Part shown: piece by piece, positions 16,607 to 25,916 of the stretch
Layout of the letters: each line of letters starts with the position of its first letter
Numbering within the stretch: position 1 is the first letter of the stretch
From: Wukongibacter sp050859025
GTDB lineage: Bacteria; Bacillota; Clostridia; Peptostreptococcales; Caminicellaceae
Assembly (NCBI RefSeq): GCF_050859025.1
Contig: NZ_CP138200.1
Span: 5,146,001-5,210,000 of the forward strand
Length of the DNA: 64,000 nt
Reading direction: 5' to 3'
Position numbers and translations under genes: made by a program
Notes under the pieces: model-generated
Database searches by the model: none
What the model was told of the DNA's origin: nothing
Seen by the model: only the letters and a program-made list of their open reading frames with translations

Positions 16607-17281
16607 TTACATCCAATCTTCCCTCATATACATTTTTATAGGAAAAATCTGTCCTGCCATGTCTTTAGGCAGCTGTCGGGCAACCTTTTCTATAGCACTG
16701 ACATATTTGATTGGAATCGATAACTCCTCTGAAACTTTAATAGCAAGTTTCTGACCTCTTAGCACATCATCTACTGTTGTATCTCTAAGCAAATGAGTAT
16801 TATTAATAATACCAGTAACCTTAGTTCTAGATGCTGCTTCAATGCCCTTAATATGATCTATTGCATCTTCTACAGTTTGAGTTCCTGGTCTGTTAGCATT
16901 TATAACACAAAACATATCATAGTTTCCTTCTTTGAATGAAGCATGATACCTTGCTAATGCCCTTGCTCCTACGGAATCACCGCCAACGTCCAATACCAAG
17001 TTATAGGATTTATCCTGGATTGGAGCAAGTACACTGGCTGAAACTGCTGGAAGATCTACACCAGATTTCATTCCAAGTGAGCTTCCTATTACTCTGATTC
17101 CCTTTTCTTCAAGGATATCTTGCTTTTCTCTAGATCGAAAGTATGGATTTACTACGTCAAGATCTCCCAGAGCAACTTTTTGTCCTTCCTCAGCGAGCTT
17201 CATGGCATAGTTTACAGAAAACTCAGTTTTACCACTACCATAATGACCTATAATGATTCTTATTCTATTATCATTAAGCAT
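16607..17281 (-). CDS. P-loop ATPase of the ParA/MinD/ArsA-like group
   Basis: The 224-residue protein starts MLNDNRIRIIIGHYGSGKTE, whose GHYGSGKTE is a deviant Walker A loop, and continues with a conserved GDLDVVNPYFRSRE (Walker A' region) and LVLDVGGDSVGARALARY. It is a soluble nucleotide-binding protein. GAAGGTGA precedes the ATG. Its position between buk and the 2-oxoacid oxidoreductase genes, on the same strand, suggests a role in that enzyme system, for example assembly or metal/cluster insertion as in CooC-like ATPases. That is inference; the sequence shows only the ATPase fold. Confidence 0.8.
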   Translation of the reverse strand: MLNDNRIRIIIGHYGSGKTEFSVNYAMKLAEEGQKVALGDLDVVNPYFRSREKQDILEEKGIRVIGSSLGMKSGVDLPAVSASVLAPIQDKSYNLVLDVGGDSVGARALARYHASFKEGNYDMFCVINANRPGTQTVEDAIDHIKGIEAASRTKVTGIINNTHLLRDTTVDDVLRGQKLAIKVSEELSIPIKYVSAIEKVARQLPKDMAGQIFPIKMYMREDWM

Positions 17282-17347
17282 CTAATCACCTTCAACTGAA
17301 AGACCTTAGGCTTTAACCCTATAGCTCTCAACTTTTTGTAATGCATA

Positions 17348-17392
17348 GGAAATTATAAATCTTATGATTCCTAGGATAGCTTTATAATTTCC
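17348..17392. repeat. Short palindrome family C (copy 2)
   Basis: GGAAATTATAAA (17348-17359) pairs with TTTATAATTTCC (17381-17392) and the loop contains CCTAGG. It resembles 12868-12910. It lies between the buk and ATPase genes. Confidence 0.5.
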
Positions 17393-17441
17393 GTTATATA
17401 TTCAACAGAATCTACTGTAAAAACCTTTATAAACGACTTTA

Positions 17442-18518
17442 CTATTTATATTCCTGAGCTTTTTCTTCTTGTCTTAATACTCTTAGTCCACCTTCAGCTA
17501 GTGCTATCATTTCGTCTTCACCTGGATACACTAATATGCTAGATATAAATCCAACCTTTTCCTTTATCCAGTCTACAAACATCTTGTCATATGCTATACC
17601 ACCTGTTATAACTATAGCATCAACGTCTCCCTTGAGGACAGCTGCACAGCTTCCTATTTCTTTAGCTACTTGGTATGCCATAGCTTTATATACTAGCTCA
17701 GCCTTTTTGTCTCCATTTTCTATCATCTTAACTACTTCTCTACCATCATTTGTTCCAAGGTATGCTACTAATCCACCTTTACCTTTTATCTTTTTCTTAA
17801 TTTCAGAGTGTGTATACTTGCCTGAGAAGGATAGCTTTGCTACATCGCCTATTGGTAGTCCTCCTGCTCTTTCAGGTGAGAATGGACCTTCTCCATCTAA
17901 TGCATTATTAACATCTATTACTCTACCCTTTTTATGAGCTCCAACTGATATACCTCCACCAAGGTGAGCCACAATAACATTTATGTCCTCGTAGCTTTTG
18001 CCCTTTTCCTGAGCAGCACGTCTTGCAACGGCTTTTTGATTAAGAGCGTGGAATATACTCATTCTCTTTATTTCAGGCATACCGGATATTCTTGCCTCAT
18101 CTTGCATTTCATCAACTACAACTGGGTCTACTATGAATGCTGGAATGTTAAGCTTTGAAGCAATCTCGTGGGCCAATATTCCACCTAGGTTAGAAGCATG
18201 TTCTCCTAAAACTCCTACCTTAAGATCCTCAAGCATTTTATCATTAACATCATAGGTTCCACCCTTTATAGGCTTCAAAAGCCCACCTCTACCTACTACT
18301 GCCTTTAGCTTTGTTAGGTTTATTTCCTTTTCATTTAATGCATCAAGTATTACATTTTTTCTAAATTCGTATTGATCGTATATTTTTTCATACTTATTTA
18401 TTTCCTCAGATGGATGTCTTAATGTAGTCTCCAGTACAGGCTTCTCATTATCAAATATTGCTATTTTTGTAGAAGTAGAACCTGGATTAATAGCCAATAT
18501 TCTAAATACCTCAGTCAT
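17442..18518 (-). CDS. buk: Butyrate kinase (branched-chain fatty acid kinase), copy 1
   Basis: The 358-residue protein belongs to the acetokinase superfamily: LAINPGSTSTKIAIF at residues 8-22 binds phosphate, VVAHLGGGISVGAH is the adenosine-site strand, and VITGGIAYDK lies near the C-terminus. Butyrate kinases convert butyryl- or branched acyl-phosphate plus ADP to the acid and ATP. AAAGGTGG precedes the ATG. It lies 54 bases after ptb, and a second buk lies on the other side of ptb. Two kinases around one acyltransferase suggest different acyl-chain preferences or a recent duplication. The two are clearly diverged, so the duplication is not recent. Confidence 0.95.
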   Translation of the reverse strand: MTEVFRILAINPGSTSTKIAIFDNEKPVLETTLRHPSEEINKYEKIYDQYEFRKNVILDALNEKEINLTKLKAVVGRGGLLKPIKGGTYDVNDKMLEDLKVGVLGEHASNLGGILAHEIASKLNIPAFIVDPVVVDEMQDEARISGMPEIKRMSIFHALNQKAVARRAAQEKGKSYEDINVIVAHLGGGISVGAHKKGRVIDVNNALDGEGPFSPERAGGLPIGDVAKLSFSGKYTHSEIKKKIKGKGGLVAYLGTNDGREVVKMIENGDKKAELVYKAMAYQVAKEIGSCAAVLKGDVDAIVITGGIAYDKMFVDWIKEKVGFISSILVYPGEDEMIALAEGGLRVLRQEEKAQEYK

Positions 18519-18572
18519 TCTATTACCACCTTTCTTTTGTATCCTTTAGTCTATATTATAAAGTTTTTAATC

Positions 18573-19478
18573 TTATTGTTTTGCTGCCATTAATACTCCT
18601 AAGGCTATTGAGTTAAGCTTAGTTTCCTCACTATCTGCTCTAGATGTAAGAACAATCGGTGCTTTAGCCCCTACTATAATACCTGCATTTTTTGTATCAG
18701 ATAAAAATACTAAGGACTTATACAGTACGTTTCCAGCTTCTATAGTTGGTACCATTAGTATATCTGCAAGACCTGCAACTGGATGGTCTATTCCTTTATG
18801 CTTTGCAGCCTCTAAAGATACAGCATTATCTAATGCAAATGGTCCTCCAACTACGCATCCTTTTATTTCACCATTCTTATTCATCTTTTCAAGTTCAGCA
18901 GCATCAACAGTTGCAGGCATCTTAGGATTAACCTTTTCCTTAGCACATATTACCGCAACCTTTGGCTCTTCGATATCTAATGCATGGGCTACTGTAGAAG
19001 CATTTTCTATTATTTGTTTCTTTGCATTTAGATCCGGTGCTATATTCATAGCTGCATCGGTTACGAAGAATAGTCTATCATATCCTAATACATCAAATAC
19101 TGCAACATGGCTAAGTACATTTCCGGTTCTAAGTCCTACCTCCGCATTTAAAACTGCCTTTAGTATTATTGAAGTATCTACTAAACCCTTCATTACTATA
19201 TGAGCTTTCCCAGATGAAACTAATTCAACGGCCTTTAATGATGCTTCGCTTAAGTCTTTTATATCAATGATTTCATACTTGCTTAAATCTATGGCCTTTT
19301 CATTTGCTATTTCTTCAATCTTTTCTTTGTCCCCAACTAATATGGCATCTACTATGCCCATTTTTTTTGCATCTTCTATAGCCATAAGAACTTCAGCATC
19401 CTGTGCACATGCAACGGCTATAGTTTTTGGCCCTCTTTCCTTTGCGAATTTCAATACATCATTAAAATTCCTAATCAT
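18573..19478 (-). CDS. ptb: Phosphate butyryltransferase (phosphate acyltransferase)
   Basis: This protein converts acyl-CoA plus phosphate to acyl-phosphate plus CoA. Its 301 residues match the usual length, and segments such as VMKGLVDTSIILKAVLN and FFVTDAAMNIAPD are typical of the PTA/PTB family. The ATG follows the upstream buk stop by two bases with GAGGTG as ribosome binding site, so the two are coupled. In the operon it links the acyl-CoA made by the 2-oxoacid oxidoreductase to the kinases. Confidence 0.96.
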   Translation of the reverse strand: MIRNFNDVLKFAKERGPKTIAVACAQDAEVLMAIEDAKKMGIVDAILVGDKEKIEEIANEKAIDLSKYEIIDIKDLSEASLKAVELVSSGKAHIVMKGLVDTSIILKAVLNAEVGLRTGNVLSHVAVFDVLGYDRLFFVTDAAMNIAPDLNAKKQIIENASTVAHALDIEEPKVAVICAKEKVNPKMPATVDAAELEKMNKNGEIKGCVVGGPFALDNAVSLEAAKHKGIDHPVAGLADILMVPTIEAGNVLYKSLVFLSDTKNAGIIVGAKAPIVLTSRADSEETKLNSIALGVLMAAKQ

Positions 19479-19480
19479 TA

Positions 19481-20560
19481 CTACACCTCTTCTTCATATA
19501 TTTTTGCTTGTTCTTCACCAGAGATTACTCTTAGAACTCCCTCATTTAGAGCTCTCATTTCATCTTCACCTGGCTGAAGTATTACTGGAGCTATAAATCC
19601 TACCATATCAGTTACATAATCGGTTAATATCTTTGAATATGCCACACCGCCAGTAAGTACTATCGCATCTATATCTCCATCTAACGCTACAGCCATAGCA
19701 CCGATTTCTTTTCCAATTTGGTATGCCATAGCATTATATATTAATTTAGCATCTTCATTACCATTATCAATCATTTTCTGAACTTCTCTAGCATCATTAG
19801 TTCCGAGGTATGCCACTAGTCCACCTTTTCCACGCATCTTCTTTTTCATTTCAGCGTAGGTATAATCTCCAGAGAAACACATTTTAACAATATCTCCTAC
19901 TGGAAGACCTCCGGTTCTCTCTGGTGAAAACGGACCCATTTCATTTGCATTGTTAGCATCTATCATTTTTCCTTTTTTAAGTGGTACAATTGAAATTCCT
20001 CCACCAAGATGGGCTACCACAAGGTTTAGTTCATTAACCTTTTTACCCATTTCCTTAGCCACATTGTGGGTTACTGCCTTGATATTTAAAGCATGAAGTA
20101 ATGAGCGTCTCTCTATATCAGGCATTCCTGATATTCTTGCTACATCTTCAAACTCATCAACTGCAACGGGATCAACTATATAGGAATCTATTCCCTCTAT
20201 ATCTGCTATACTCCTAGCTATTATTCCTCCAAGATTAGAAGCATGTTCACCTTGTATTCCAACCTTTAAATCCTCTATCATCATATCTGTAACCTTATAT
20301 GTACCACTTGGCATAGGTCTTAATAGTCCGCCTCTACCTACTACAGCTTTAAGCTTTGATGTTTCGTAGCCTTCTGCCTTCAACCAATCAAGTATAATGT
20401 TTTTCCTGTATTCAAATTGATCGGATATTTTTTTAAATTTATCTAACTCTTCAGGTGCATGACTTAAGTTTTTTTGTAAAACGTTTTCCGTATTTTTAAA
20501 CACTGCAACCTTTGTCGATGTAGAACCAGGGTTAATTGCTAATACATATTCCCTATTCAT
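19481..20560 (-). CDS. buk: Butyrate kinase (branched-chain fatty acid kinase), copy 2
   Basis: The 359-residue protein starts at the ATG at 20560 (MNREYVLAINPGSTSTKVAV), with GGAGGT 11 bases upstream; the frame extends ten codons further but begins before any signal. It has the same motifs as the first copy: LAINPGSTSTKVAVF, VVAHLGGGISIVPL and VLTGGVAYSK. It is the first gene of the operon. A textbook sigma-54 -24/-12 promoter lies about 45-58 bases upstream and the sigma-54 activator gene precedes it. In branched-chain catabolism it would make ATP from isobutyryl-, isovaleryl- or 2-methylbutyryl-phosphate. Confidence 0.95.
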   Translation of the reverse strand: MNREYVLAINPGSTSTKVAVFKNTENVLQKNLSHAPEELDKFKKISDQFEYRKNIILDWLKAEGYETSKLKAVVGRGGLLRPMPSGTYKVTDMMIEDLKVGIQGEHASNLGGIIARSIADIEGIDSYIVDPVAVDEFEDVARISGMPDIERRSLLHALNIKAVTHNVAKEMGKKVNELNLVVAHLGGGISIVPLKKGKMIDANNANEMGPFSPERTGGLPVGDIVKMCFSGDYTYAEMKKKMRGKGGLVAYLGTNDAREVQKMIDNGNEDAKLIYNAMAYQIGKEIGAMAVALDGDIDAIVLTGGVAYSKILTDYVTDMVGFIAPVILQPGEDEMRALNEGVLRVISGEEQAKIYEEEV

Positions 20561-20604
20561 CCTCCGCTGGCACCTCCCATATTTTTTCACGTGTAATTAT
20601 AAAA

Positions 20605-20620
20605 GCAAATAGTATGCCAA
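20605..20620 (-). promoter_or_regulatory. Sigma-54 promoter (-24/-12) of the buk-ptb-buk-oxidoreductase operon
   Basis: The minus strand reads TTGGCATACTATTTGC, matching the consensus TGGCACRNNNNTTGC with the invariant GG (20618/20617) and GC (20606/20605) at the required spacing. The transcription start would be near 20593, leaving a leader of about 33 bases before the first buk. The dyad GCAATTTATTGC (20711-20722) about 90 bp upstream is a candidate activator site. Confidence 0.88.
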
Positions 20621-20730
20621 AACTTTTATATTTTTATATTTTCCCAACGCTTGTATTTTTCCCATATTATATTATGAGTATAACTTTTTTTTCTTGTTTA
20701 TTTTATCCACGCAATTTATTGCATGAAAAA

Positions 20731-20761
20731 AATTGCACACCCATGTGAATAGTGTGCAATT
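20731..20761 (-). terminator. Intrinsic terminator of the sigma-54 activator gene
   Basis: AATTGCACAC and GTGTGCAATT form a 10-bp stem with an 11-base loop. On the minus strand it is followed by seven U. It lies 18 bases past the stop codon of the activator. Confidence 0.85.
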
Positions 20762-20778
20762 CTTTGCGTAAATGTTAA

Positions 20779-22500
20779 TTAGTTCTCAATTCCGTACTTT
20801 CTGATTTTATAATACAAATTTCTTATCGATATCTCTAATTCCTTGGCAGTTTTGGTTTTGTTGTTATTATTTTTTCTTAGGATTTTTTCTATATACTCCC
20901 TTTCTACCTTTTCCACAACATTTTCTAATGAATGAATTTCATCTTCTTTTCCATAAATTTCTAAGCCTCTTACGATATTTTTCTCTACTTGGTTTTCATT
21001 ATTTTTAGGAAGATGATAGGATTTTATTATCGTTTCATTAAACTTCATGTTTATGATTGCCCTTCCTATAAAGTTCTCCAACTCCCTCACATTGCCAGGC
21101 CAATCATATTTTATAAGTATATCTAATGCTTCTTTAGATACATCTGTAATATATCTACCATACTCTTGGTTATATTTTATTATAAAATGCCTTACAAGCT
21201 CATATATGTCGCCTTTATGCTGTCTTAGTGATGGTATTCTTATTGGAATTACATTCAATCTATAGTATAGGTCCTCTCTAAAAACACCTTCCCTTACTGC
21301 CCTTTCGAGGTCAAGGTTTGTAGCTGCTAGTACCCTTACATTAATAGCTATTGGCTTTGTACCACCAACTCTAACTATCTCCTTTTCCTGAAGCACTCTA
21401 AGCAGCTTTGCCTGAGTACTCATTTTTACTTCGCCAATCTCATCAAGAAAAATAGTTCCTCCGTGTGCCCTTTCAAAAAGTCCTTTCTTACCACCCTTTA
21501 AGGCTCCTGTAAAAGCCCCTTCTTCGTATCCAAAGAGTTCACTTTCCAAAATGCCCTCGCTTATGGCTGCACAATTCACCCTAATAAATTGGCAGTGCTT
21601 TCTATTGCTGGAATTGTGTATGGCATGGGCAAAGAGTTCTTTACCAGTTCCGCTTTCTCCCCTTAATATTACCGTAGCTGGGGTAGTTGCAGCAATTCTT
21701 GCTTTTTCCATAGCATTTATCAACTTCTTATCGGAGCCAATTATATCATCAAAGGTATACTTTGCCTCTAGCTTTCTAATTATTTGCTTTGCCTCGTCCA
21801 GTTCAGAGTTAAGTCTTTTGATCTCACTAAGATCGTGGATAACTCCAACGCTTCCCCTTAGTTCTCCACGTACTAATATTGGAGCTGCATCTATAATAAC
21901 ATCCTTCCTCTTAGGCCCAACCTTTATTCTAGCCGCTTTAATAGACTTCTTGGTCTCTAATACCTTTAGATGTATACTTTCTCCTTCTGAAATATCCACT
22001 GAACAATGTTTTCCAATAACATCCTTCTCAGATAATCCAGTTAGTTTTGTGTAGGCTGGATTGATAAGAACTCCCATACCATTTTGATCTACAACTGATA
22101 TGGCATCCTGTGTTGAATTAAATATTGCCTCAAACATCGCCTTCATTTCCTTTAGATCTGTTATCTCTTCTGCAAGGTCAAGTACCTCTGTTATATCTCT
22201 AAAGACCGCTACGGCTCCTATTATCTCTCCATCTTCATCCCTTACAGGCATTCTATTTGTGATAATATTTATATCTCCTAGGGGTTGTTTTCTATTTAAC
22301 TCTGATTCACCTGTTGCTAATATATATGGAAGCCTGGTCGTCTCTATAACCTCTACTATATGCATCCCTATGACCCTATCGGCATTTACCTTGGTCAGCT
22401 TTTCCGCAGCCTTGTTAAACAGGGTTATTATTCCCTCTGAATCAACAGCTATCATGGCATCATGGGTAGAGTCTAGTATAATTTCTATTTCCTTCTTCAT
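20779..22500 (-). CDS. Sigma-54-dependent activator with two PAS domains (BkdR-like)
   Basis: The 573-residue regulator has two N-terminal PAS domains (about 1-115 and 120-230), a short coiled linker, the AAA+ domain with GESGTGKELFAHAIHN (about 280) and the sigma-54 contact loop GAFTGA (about 330), and a Fis-type helix-turn-helix at about 535-570 (KTAKELEISIRNLYYKIRKY). GAGGTG precedes the ATG. The adjacent downstream operon has a sigma-54 promoter, so this is almost certainly its activator. PAS domains imply control by a small ligand or redox state, perhaps branched-chain keto acids or acyl-CoA, which the sequence cannot settle. Confidence 0.95.
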   Translation of the reverse strand: MKKEIEIILDSTHDAMIAVDSEGIITLFNKAAEKLTKVNADRVIGMHIVEVIETTRLPYILATGESELNRKQPLGDINIITNRMPVRDEDGEIIGAVAVFRDITEVLDLAEEITDLKEMKAMFEAIFNSTQDAISVVDQNGMGVLINPAYTKLTGLSEKDVIGKHCSVDISEGESIHLKVLETKKSIKAARIKVGPKRKDVIIDAAPILVRGELRGSVGVIHDLSEIKRLNSELDEAKQIIRKLEAKYTFDDIIGSDKKLINAMEKARIAATTPATVILRGESGTGKELFAHAIHNSSNRKHCQFIRVNCAAISEGILESELFGYEEGAFTGALKGGKKGLFERAHGGTIFLDEIGEVKMSTQAKLLRVLQEKEIVRVGGTKPIAINVRVLAATNLDLERAVREGVFREDLYYRLNVIPIRIPSLRQHKGDIYELVRHFIIKYNQEYGRYITDVSKEALDILIKYDWPGNVRELENFIGRAIINMKFNETIIKSYHLPKNNENQVEKNIVRGLEIYGKEDEIHSLENVVEKVEREYIEKILRKNNNNKTKTAKELEISIRNLYYKIRKYGIEN

Positions 22501-22523
22501 CTGTTCACCTCGTTTTATACTGT

Positions 22524-22591
22524 TATAGAGCTTCTAGTAGGATCAGGCATTTCTATATGTATAAGTTAAGCCATACTAGTAACTCTCTATA
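22524..22591. repeat. MITE-like palindrome, family A (short or deleted copy)
   Basis: It starts TATAGAG and ends ATAAGTTAAG...AACTCTCTATA, which resembles the right half of the 100-bp elements, while the left arm is much shortened. It lies in the 200-bp gap upstream of the sigma-54 activator. Confidence 0.45.
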
Positions 22592-22700
22592 CAAAAGGTT
22601 AAAGGATAATAAATCCTATATAAAAACAATTTATCCTACCTATAAATATTGCCTGGATTAATTTCCAGGCATATAATTTGATTATTTTTAAAGAGTTTTA

Positions 22701-24089
22701 TTATCGGTTGTTTTCTCCTTGGGTTTCATCTCTATCTTCGTCGTTTCCTCTACTTGTTTCTTCATTATTTTCTCTATCTGTATCATCATTTGTTTCTTCA
22801 TCGGTTTCTTCAATTGATTCACCAATTGTTTCAGTTGCCTCAGCTTCATCCTTTTTATATATTTCTATTTCAATTTCACCTGGTGCTATCTCAATATTTT
22901 CATATCTACCGCTTTTATTTAAGTTTAGAAGCATCGTATGTGTCCCCGAATCTAATCCTGCAACATCTACTATAAGCTCCAAATCACTTCTTTTAACTTC
23001 TTCTAATACACTTCTAACATCGCTGATTTTGATCTTAATATCCTTATCTAATTTGCCAACGTTGGTAGTTAGGGTATTCTTTAAGTTATTGACAGATATT
23101 TGATTAGCCTTAAAGGTAAATTCCTTTGTCTCTATCTTTTCTACAATTACACTTATCTCAGGTAGGTTTTGTAGATATGGAGTCTCAATATATTTAGGTA
23201 AATCAAGATTAGCCTCCGTTACTAGGGTTGAATCTAATCCATCTACATTTATAGTCTTAGTAGGGATTTCATCTATATTTTCTATTATCCCCTCTTTAGC
23301 TCTTAAGGTTGTATTTGCAGGGTTAGACTCTGTTTTCGTTATTTTGTATCCTTTTTTAACCTCTCCCTCTATCACCGGCTTGATACCTACATTTTTCAGT
23401 TTTAGCATGGATAGATGCACGTTTACATTCTCAGTTTTCACTTGTACACCTACAATATCCTTTCCCTGACTATCGACTGCTCTAACAGGAACATTCTTTC
23501 TAATATTCTCCTTAGATCCTTCAACATCTACTTCTGCAATAACCTTAGCTACAGATTCTACCTTTGATTCTGGACCTTCAATTAGAATTTCATCTGGAGT
23601 TACTCCATGTTCCCCTATTTCATATCCCTTTGCTGTATTACCCTTATATATAATTTCAACTGGTTTTTGGCTTTGTACTATTTTATCTAGTCTTACAATA
23701 ATTTGCTGAGGTGTAATATCCTTTATTTCGACATTAACAGGATTACTTACTTGTAGTTTTCTAAAATTTTCCCCTTGTTTAGCTCCACTTAAGTCTGCAC
23801 TAATTTTAATGTCATCAATCGAAATTTTAGGTAATTCCGTCTTTTTCCCAGCAATCTTAACATCTACAGTAAATTCATTTTGATCAATGAATACCAATCC
23901 CTGATTTTCTAGCTCTTCTTTATTCAAAAGCTCTACCTGAAGATTATTTAATTTCTTTTCAACCTGTGGATTTACCTCTCCCATAACAAATATATAAAAA
24001 ACTATGGAAACCAATATTGCTACAATTTTAGGAGCTGTATTTCGAGTTATTTTGCTTCTTTCAAATAGGCCCTTTAAAAACTTAATCAT
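22701..24089 (-). CDS. cdaR: YbbR/CdaR-type regulator of diadenylate cyclase
   Basis: The 462-residue membrane-anchored protein has one N-terminal transmembrane helix (about 19-38) followed by about four YbbR repeats exposed outside the cell. It ends in a very acidic, low-complexity tail (ETDEETNDDTDRENNEET) that is longer than I would expect for the family. CdaR binds and modulates CdaA. The ATG overlaps the end of cdaA by eight bases, so the pair is translationally coupled. glmM, which normally follows cdaR, is found instead 15 kb downstream. Confidence 0.92.
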   Translation of the reverse strand: MIKFLKGLFERSKITRNTAPKIVAILVSIVFYIFVMGEVNPQVEKKLNNLQVELLNKEELENQGLVFIDQNEFTVDVKIAGKKTELPKISIDDIKISADLSGAKQGENFRKLQVSNPVNVEIKDITPQQIIVRLDKIVQSQKPVEIIYKGNTAKGYEIGEHGVTPDEILIEGPESKVESVAKVIAEVDVEGSKENIRKNVPVRAVDSQGKDIVGVQVKTENVNVHLSMLKLKNVGIKPVIEGEVKKGYKITKTESNPANTTLRAKEGIIENIDEIPTKTINVDGLDSTLVTEANLDLPKYIETPYLQNLPEISVIVEKIETKEFTFKANQISVNNLKNTLTTNVGKLDKDIKIKISDVRSVLEEVKRSDLELIVDVAGLDSGTHTMLLNLNKSGRYENIEIAPGEIEIEIYKKDEAEATETIGESIEETDEETNDDTDRENNEETSRGNDEDRDETQGENNR

Positions 24090-24903
24090 CCCTATGCCTC
24101 CACTTCAGATTAATTAATGTATTCTGTTTTTGAGGATTGAAGGCTTCCTTAACTATTGTTTTTACTGTTTCAACGTCTAAAAATCTGGATAGCTTTCCTC
24201 CCATAGCAACCGATATACCTCCAGTTTCTTCTGAAACCATTATAGCTATAGCATCGGTAGTCTCCGTTATACCTATACCCGCTCTATGTCTTGTTCCAAG
24301 CTGCTTGCTAAGTCCTGAGTTTTCAGAAAGTGGTAGAAAACAGCCAGCAGCCATTATTTTATCTCTTCTTATAACAACAGCCCCATCATGCAGCGGAGTA
24401 TTTGGAATAAATATGTTTATAAGTAAACTACTAGATATTTTACCTTCGATCATATTTCCTGTCTCGATTACATCATTAATTCCTGTTTCTCTTTCCAAGA
24501 TTATTAGCGCTCCAATTTTTTGTCTCGATAAAGATGCCACAGCATCGGCTATTTCCTGAATTCTGTCAGTAAGCTCCTCATGGGCTAATTCAACAATATT
24601 TTTTGTCAAAAGCCTGCTTCTACCTAAGTGTCCCAACGCCATTCTCAGTTCTGGCTGAAATACTATTAATAAGGCAATAAGTCCTAGGGTCATGGTATTT
24701 CTTAAAATATAGTTGACAACATATAATTTTGACCATTCACTGAGCTTTGTTGCTACCAGCAAGATAATTAGCCCTTTTATAAGCTGTTCTGCTCTTGTCT
24801 CCCTAATAAGCATGTATAGTTTATAAAATACAAAGGCTACGATGATTATATCGATAATATCTCTTATTCCTATGTTCAAAATCATCTCCATTAGTTGTTC
24901 CAA
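24082..24903 (-). CDS. cdaA: Diadenylate cyclase CdaA (membrane c-di-AMP synthase)
   Basis: Three N-terminal membrane helices (about 10-90) precede a DAC domain with the catalytic motifs HDGAVVI and GTRHRAGIG. It makes cyclic di-AMP, an essential second messenger for osmotic and cell-wall balance. The start is uncertain: AAGAGG precedes a TTG at 24903, the frame opens with a GTG at 24912, and an ATG lies four codons after the TTG. Total length near 273 residues fits the family. cdaR overlaps downstream. Two AT-rich palindromic repeats lie upstream. Confidence 0.93.
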   Translation of the reverse strand: MEQLMEMILNIGIRDIIDIIIVAFVFYKLYMLIRETRAEQLIKGLIILLVATKLSEWSKLYVVNYILRNTMTLGLIALLIVFQPELRMALGHLGRSRLLTKNIVELAHEELTDRIQEIADAVASLSRQKIGALIILERETGINDVIETGNMIEGKISSSLLINIFIPNTPLHDGAVVIRRDKIMAAGCFLPLSENSGLSKQLGTRHRAGIGITETTDAIAIMVSEETGGISVAMGGKLSRFLDVETVKTIVKEAFNPQKQNTLINLKWRHRDD

Positions 24904-24952
24904 GTCTAACACCTCTTAAATTTTATATATAATTCCAATAAAATATACTAAC

Positions 24953-25060
24953 TATATAGAACGCACTTATAAATCTACATTTTGATTTCCTAAATAGCTA
25001 AGGTTTCAAGGCTTTTTAAAGAATCAAAATGTAGGAGATTTATTGTGATTTCTATAGATA
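24953..25060. repeat. MITE-like palindrome, family B (copy 1)
   Basis: The element has ends TATATAGAACGCACTTATAA on the left and TTTATTGTGATTTCTATAGA on the right. Internal arms AAATCTACATTTTGATT and AATCAAAATGTAGGAGATTT are complementary. A second copy in the opposite orientation lies at 28871-28975. The whole stretch 24904-25892 has no gene and consists of AT-rich DNA with this and the following repeats. Confidence 0.65.
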
Positions 25061-25496
25061 TTGAGAAAAATCTTATGTATGAATTTCCCCTTTAGAATCC
25101 ATCTACTTAAAATTAGTTCATTTTACCTTCAATTTTATTGTACAATTTTTCAAACTTTACTTCAACATTACTATTGTATTATATTATCCGGGATTTTCAT
25201 TATTAAGTTTTTTTTACTATTTATATTATATAATCATCCAGGGTTTTCAGAATGCTATTAAAGTTAAATCTATGTAAATTATAGTTGGTATATAATAGCA
25301 TTCCCATTGATTTTAATAGTCTTCATGATTTTAGATACAATTATATATCCTTTAGAATAAATCTTTTGTCGTTTCTTGTATCAACCATATTAATTTTATA
25401 TTACATTTCTTAATTTTCCCTAACACATAGGAATTTAGGAGCTTTTAGACAGTTATATCCTAATACTATTTTAGAATTTTTAATCTTTAAAATCTC

Positions 25497-25600
25497 TATA
25501 GAGATTCCAGTCAAAACTTTAATTTATGCACATCAAAAATCCTAAGATTCATCGGATATTTTGATATGTATAAATTAAGATTTACTTGGAACTCTCTATA
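25497..25600. repeat. MITE-like palindrome, family A (well-conserved copy)
   Basis: This 104-bp element starts TATAGAGATTCCAGTCAAAA and ends AAGATTTACTTGGAACTCTC TATA. Its arms, CTTTAATTTAT and ATAAATTAAG, pair. It is about 90 percent identical by eye to the two copies at 28591-28794. TA-flanked ends of this kind fit mobilisation by an IS630/Tc1-type transposase. Confidence 0.75.
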
Positions 25601-25916
25601 AAAGACTTTTTATTACTCTTTTAAGTTGTTTGAGCTTTTAAATTTATTTGATAAATTCTCTTTCTTTGTGGAAAAATAAAATAGAGTTGTAAAGTTATTT
25701 CTTATATAGTACTAAAGTCTCAAGATACTTTCATTGATATAAAGCTGTTAATTTAGTATATACCCAAAATCCACAGAAATACTGAGTTTTTTTATATATA
25801 TAAATTAAGCTTTACTATGTAAACTCTATATAGGGATTTTAAATTGAAATCTTAAATATACGTAATAAAAAAACTTTTCTTCCAAAAACTAAATGTACGG
25901 AAGAAGGTGTGAAAAG

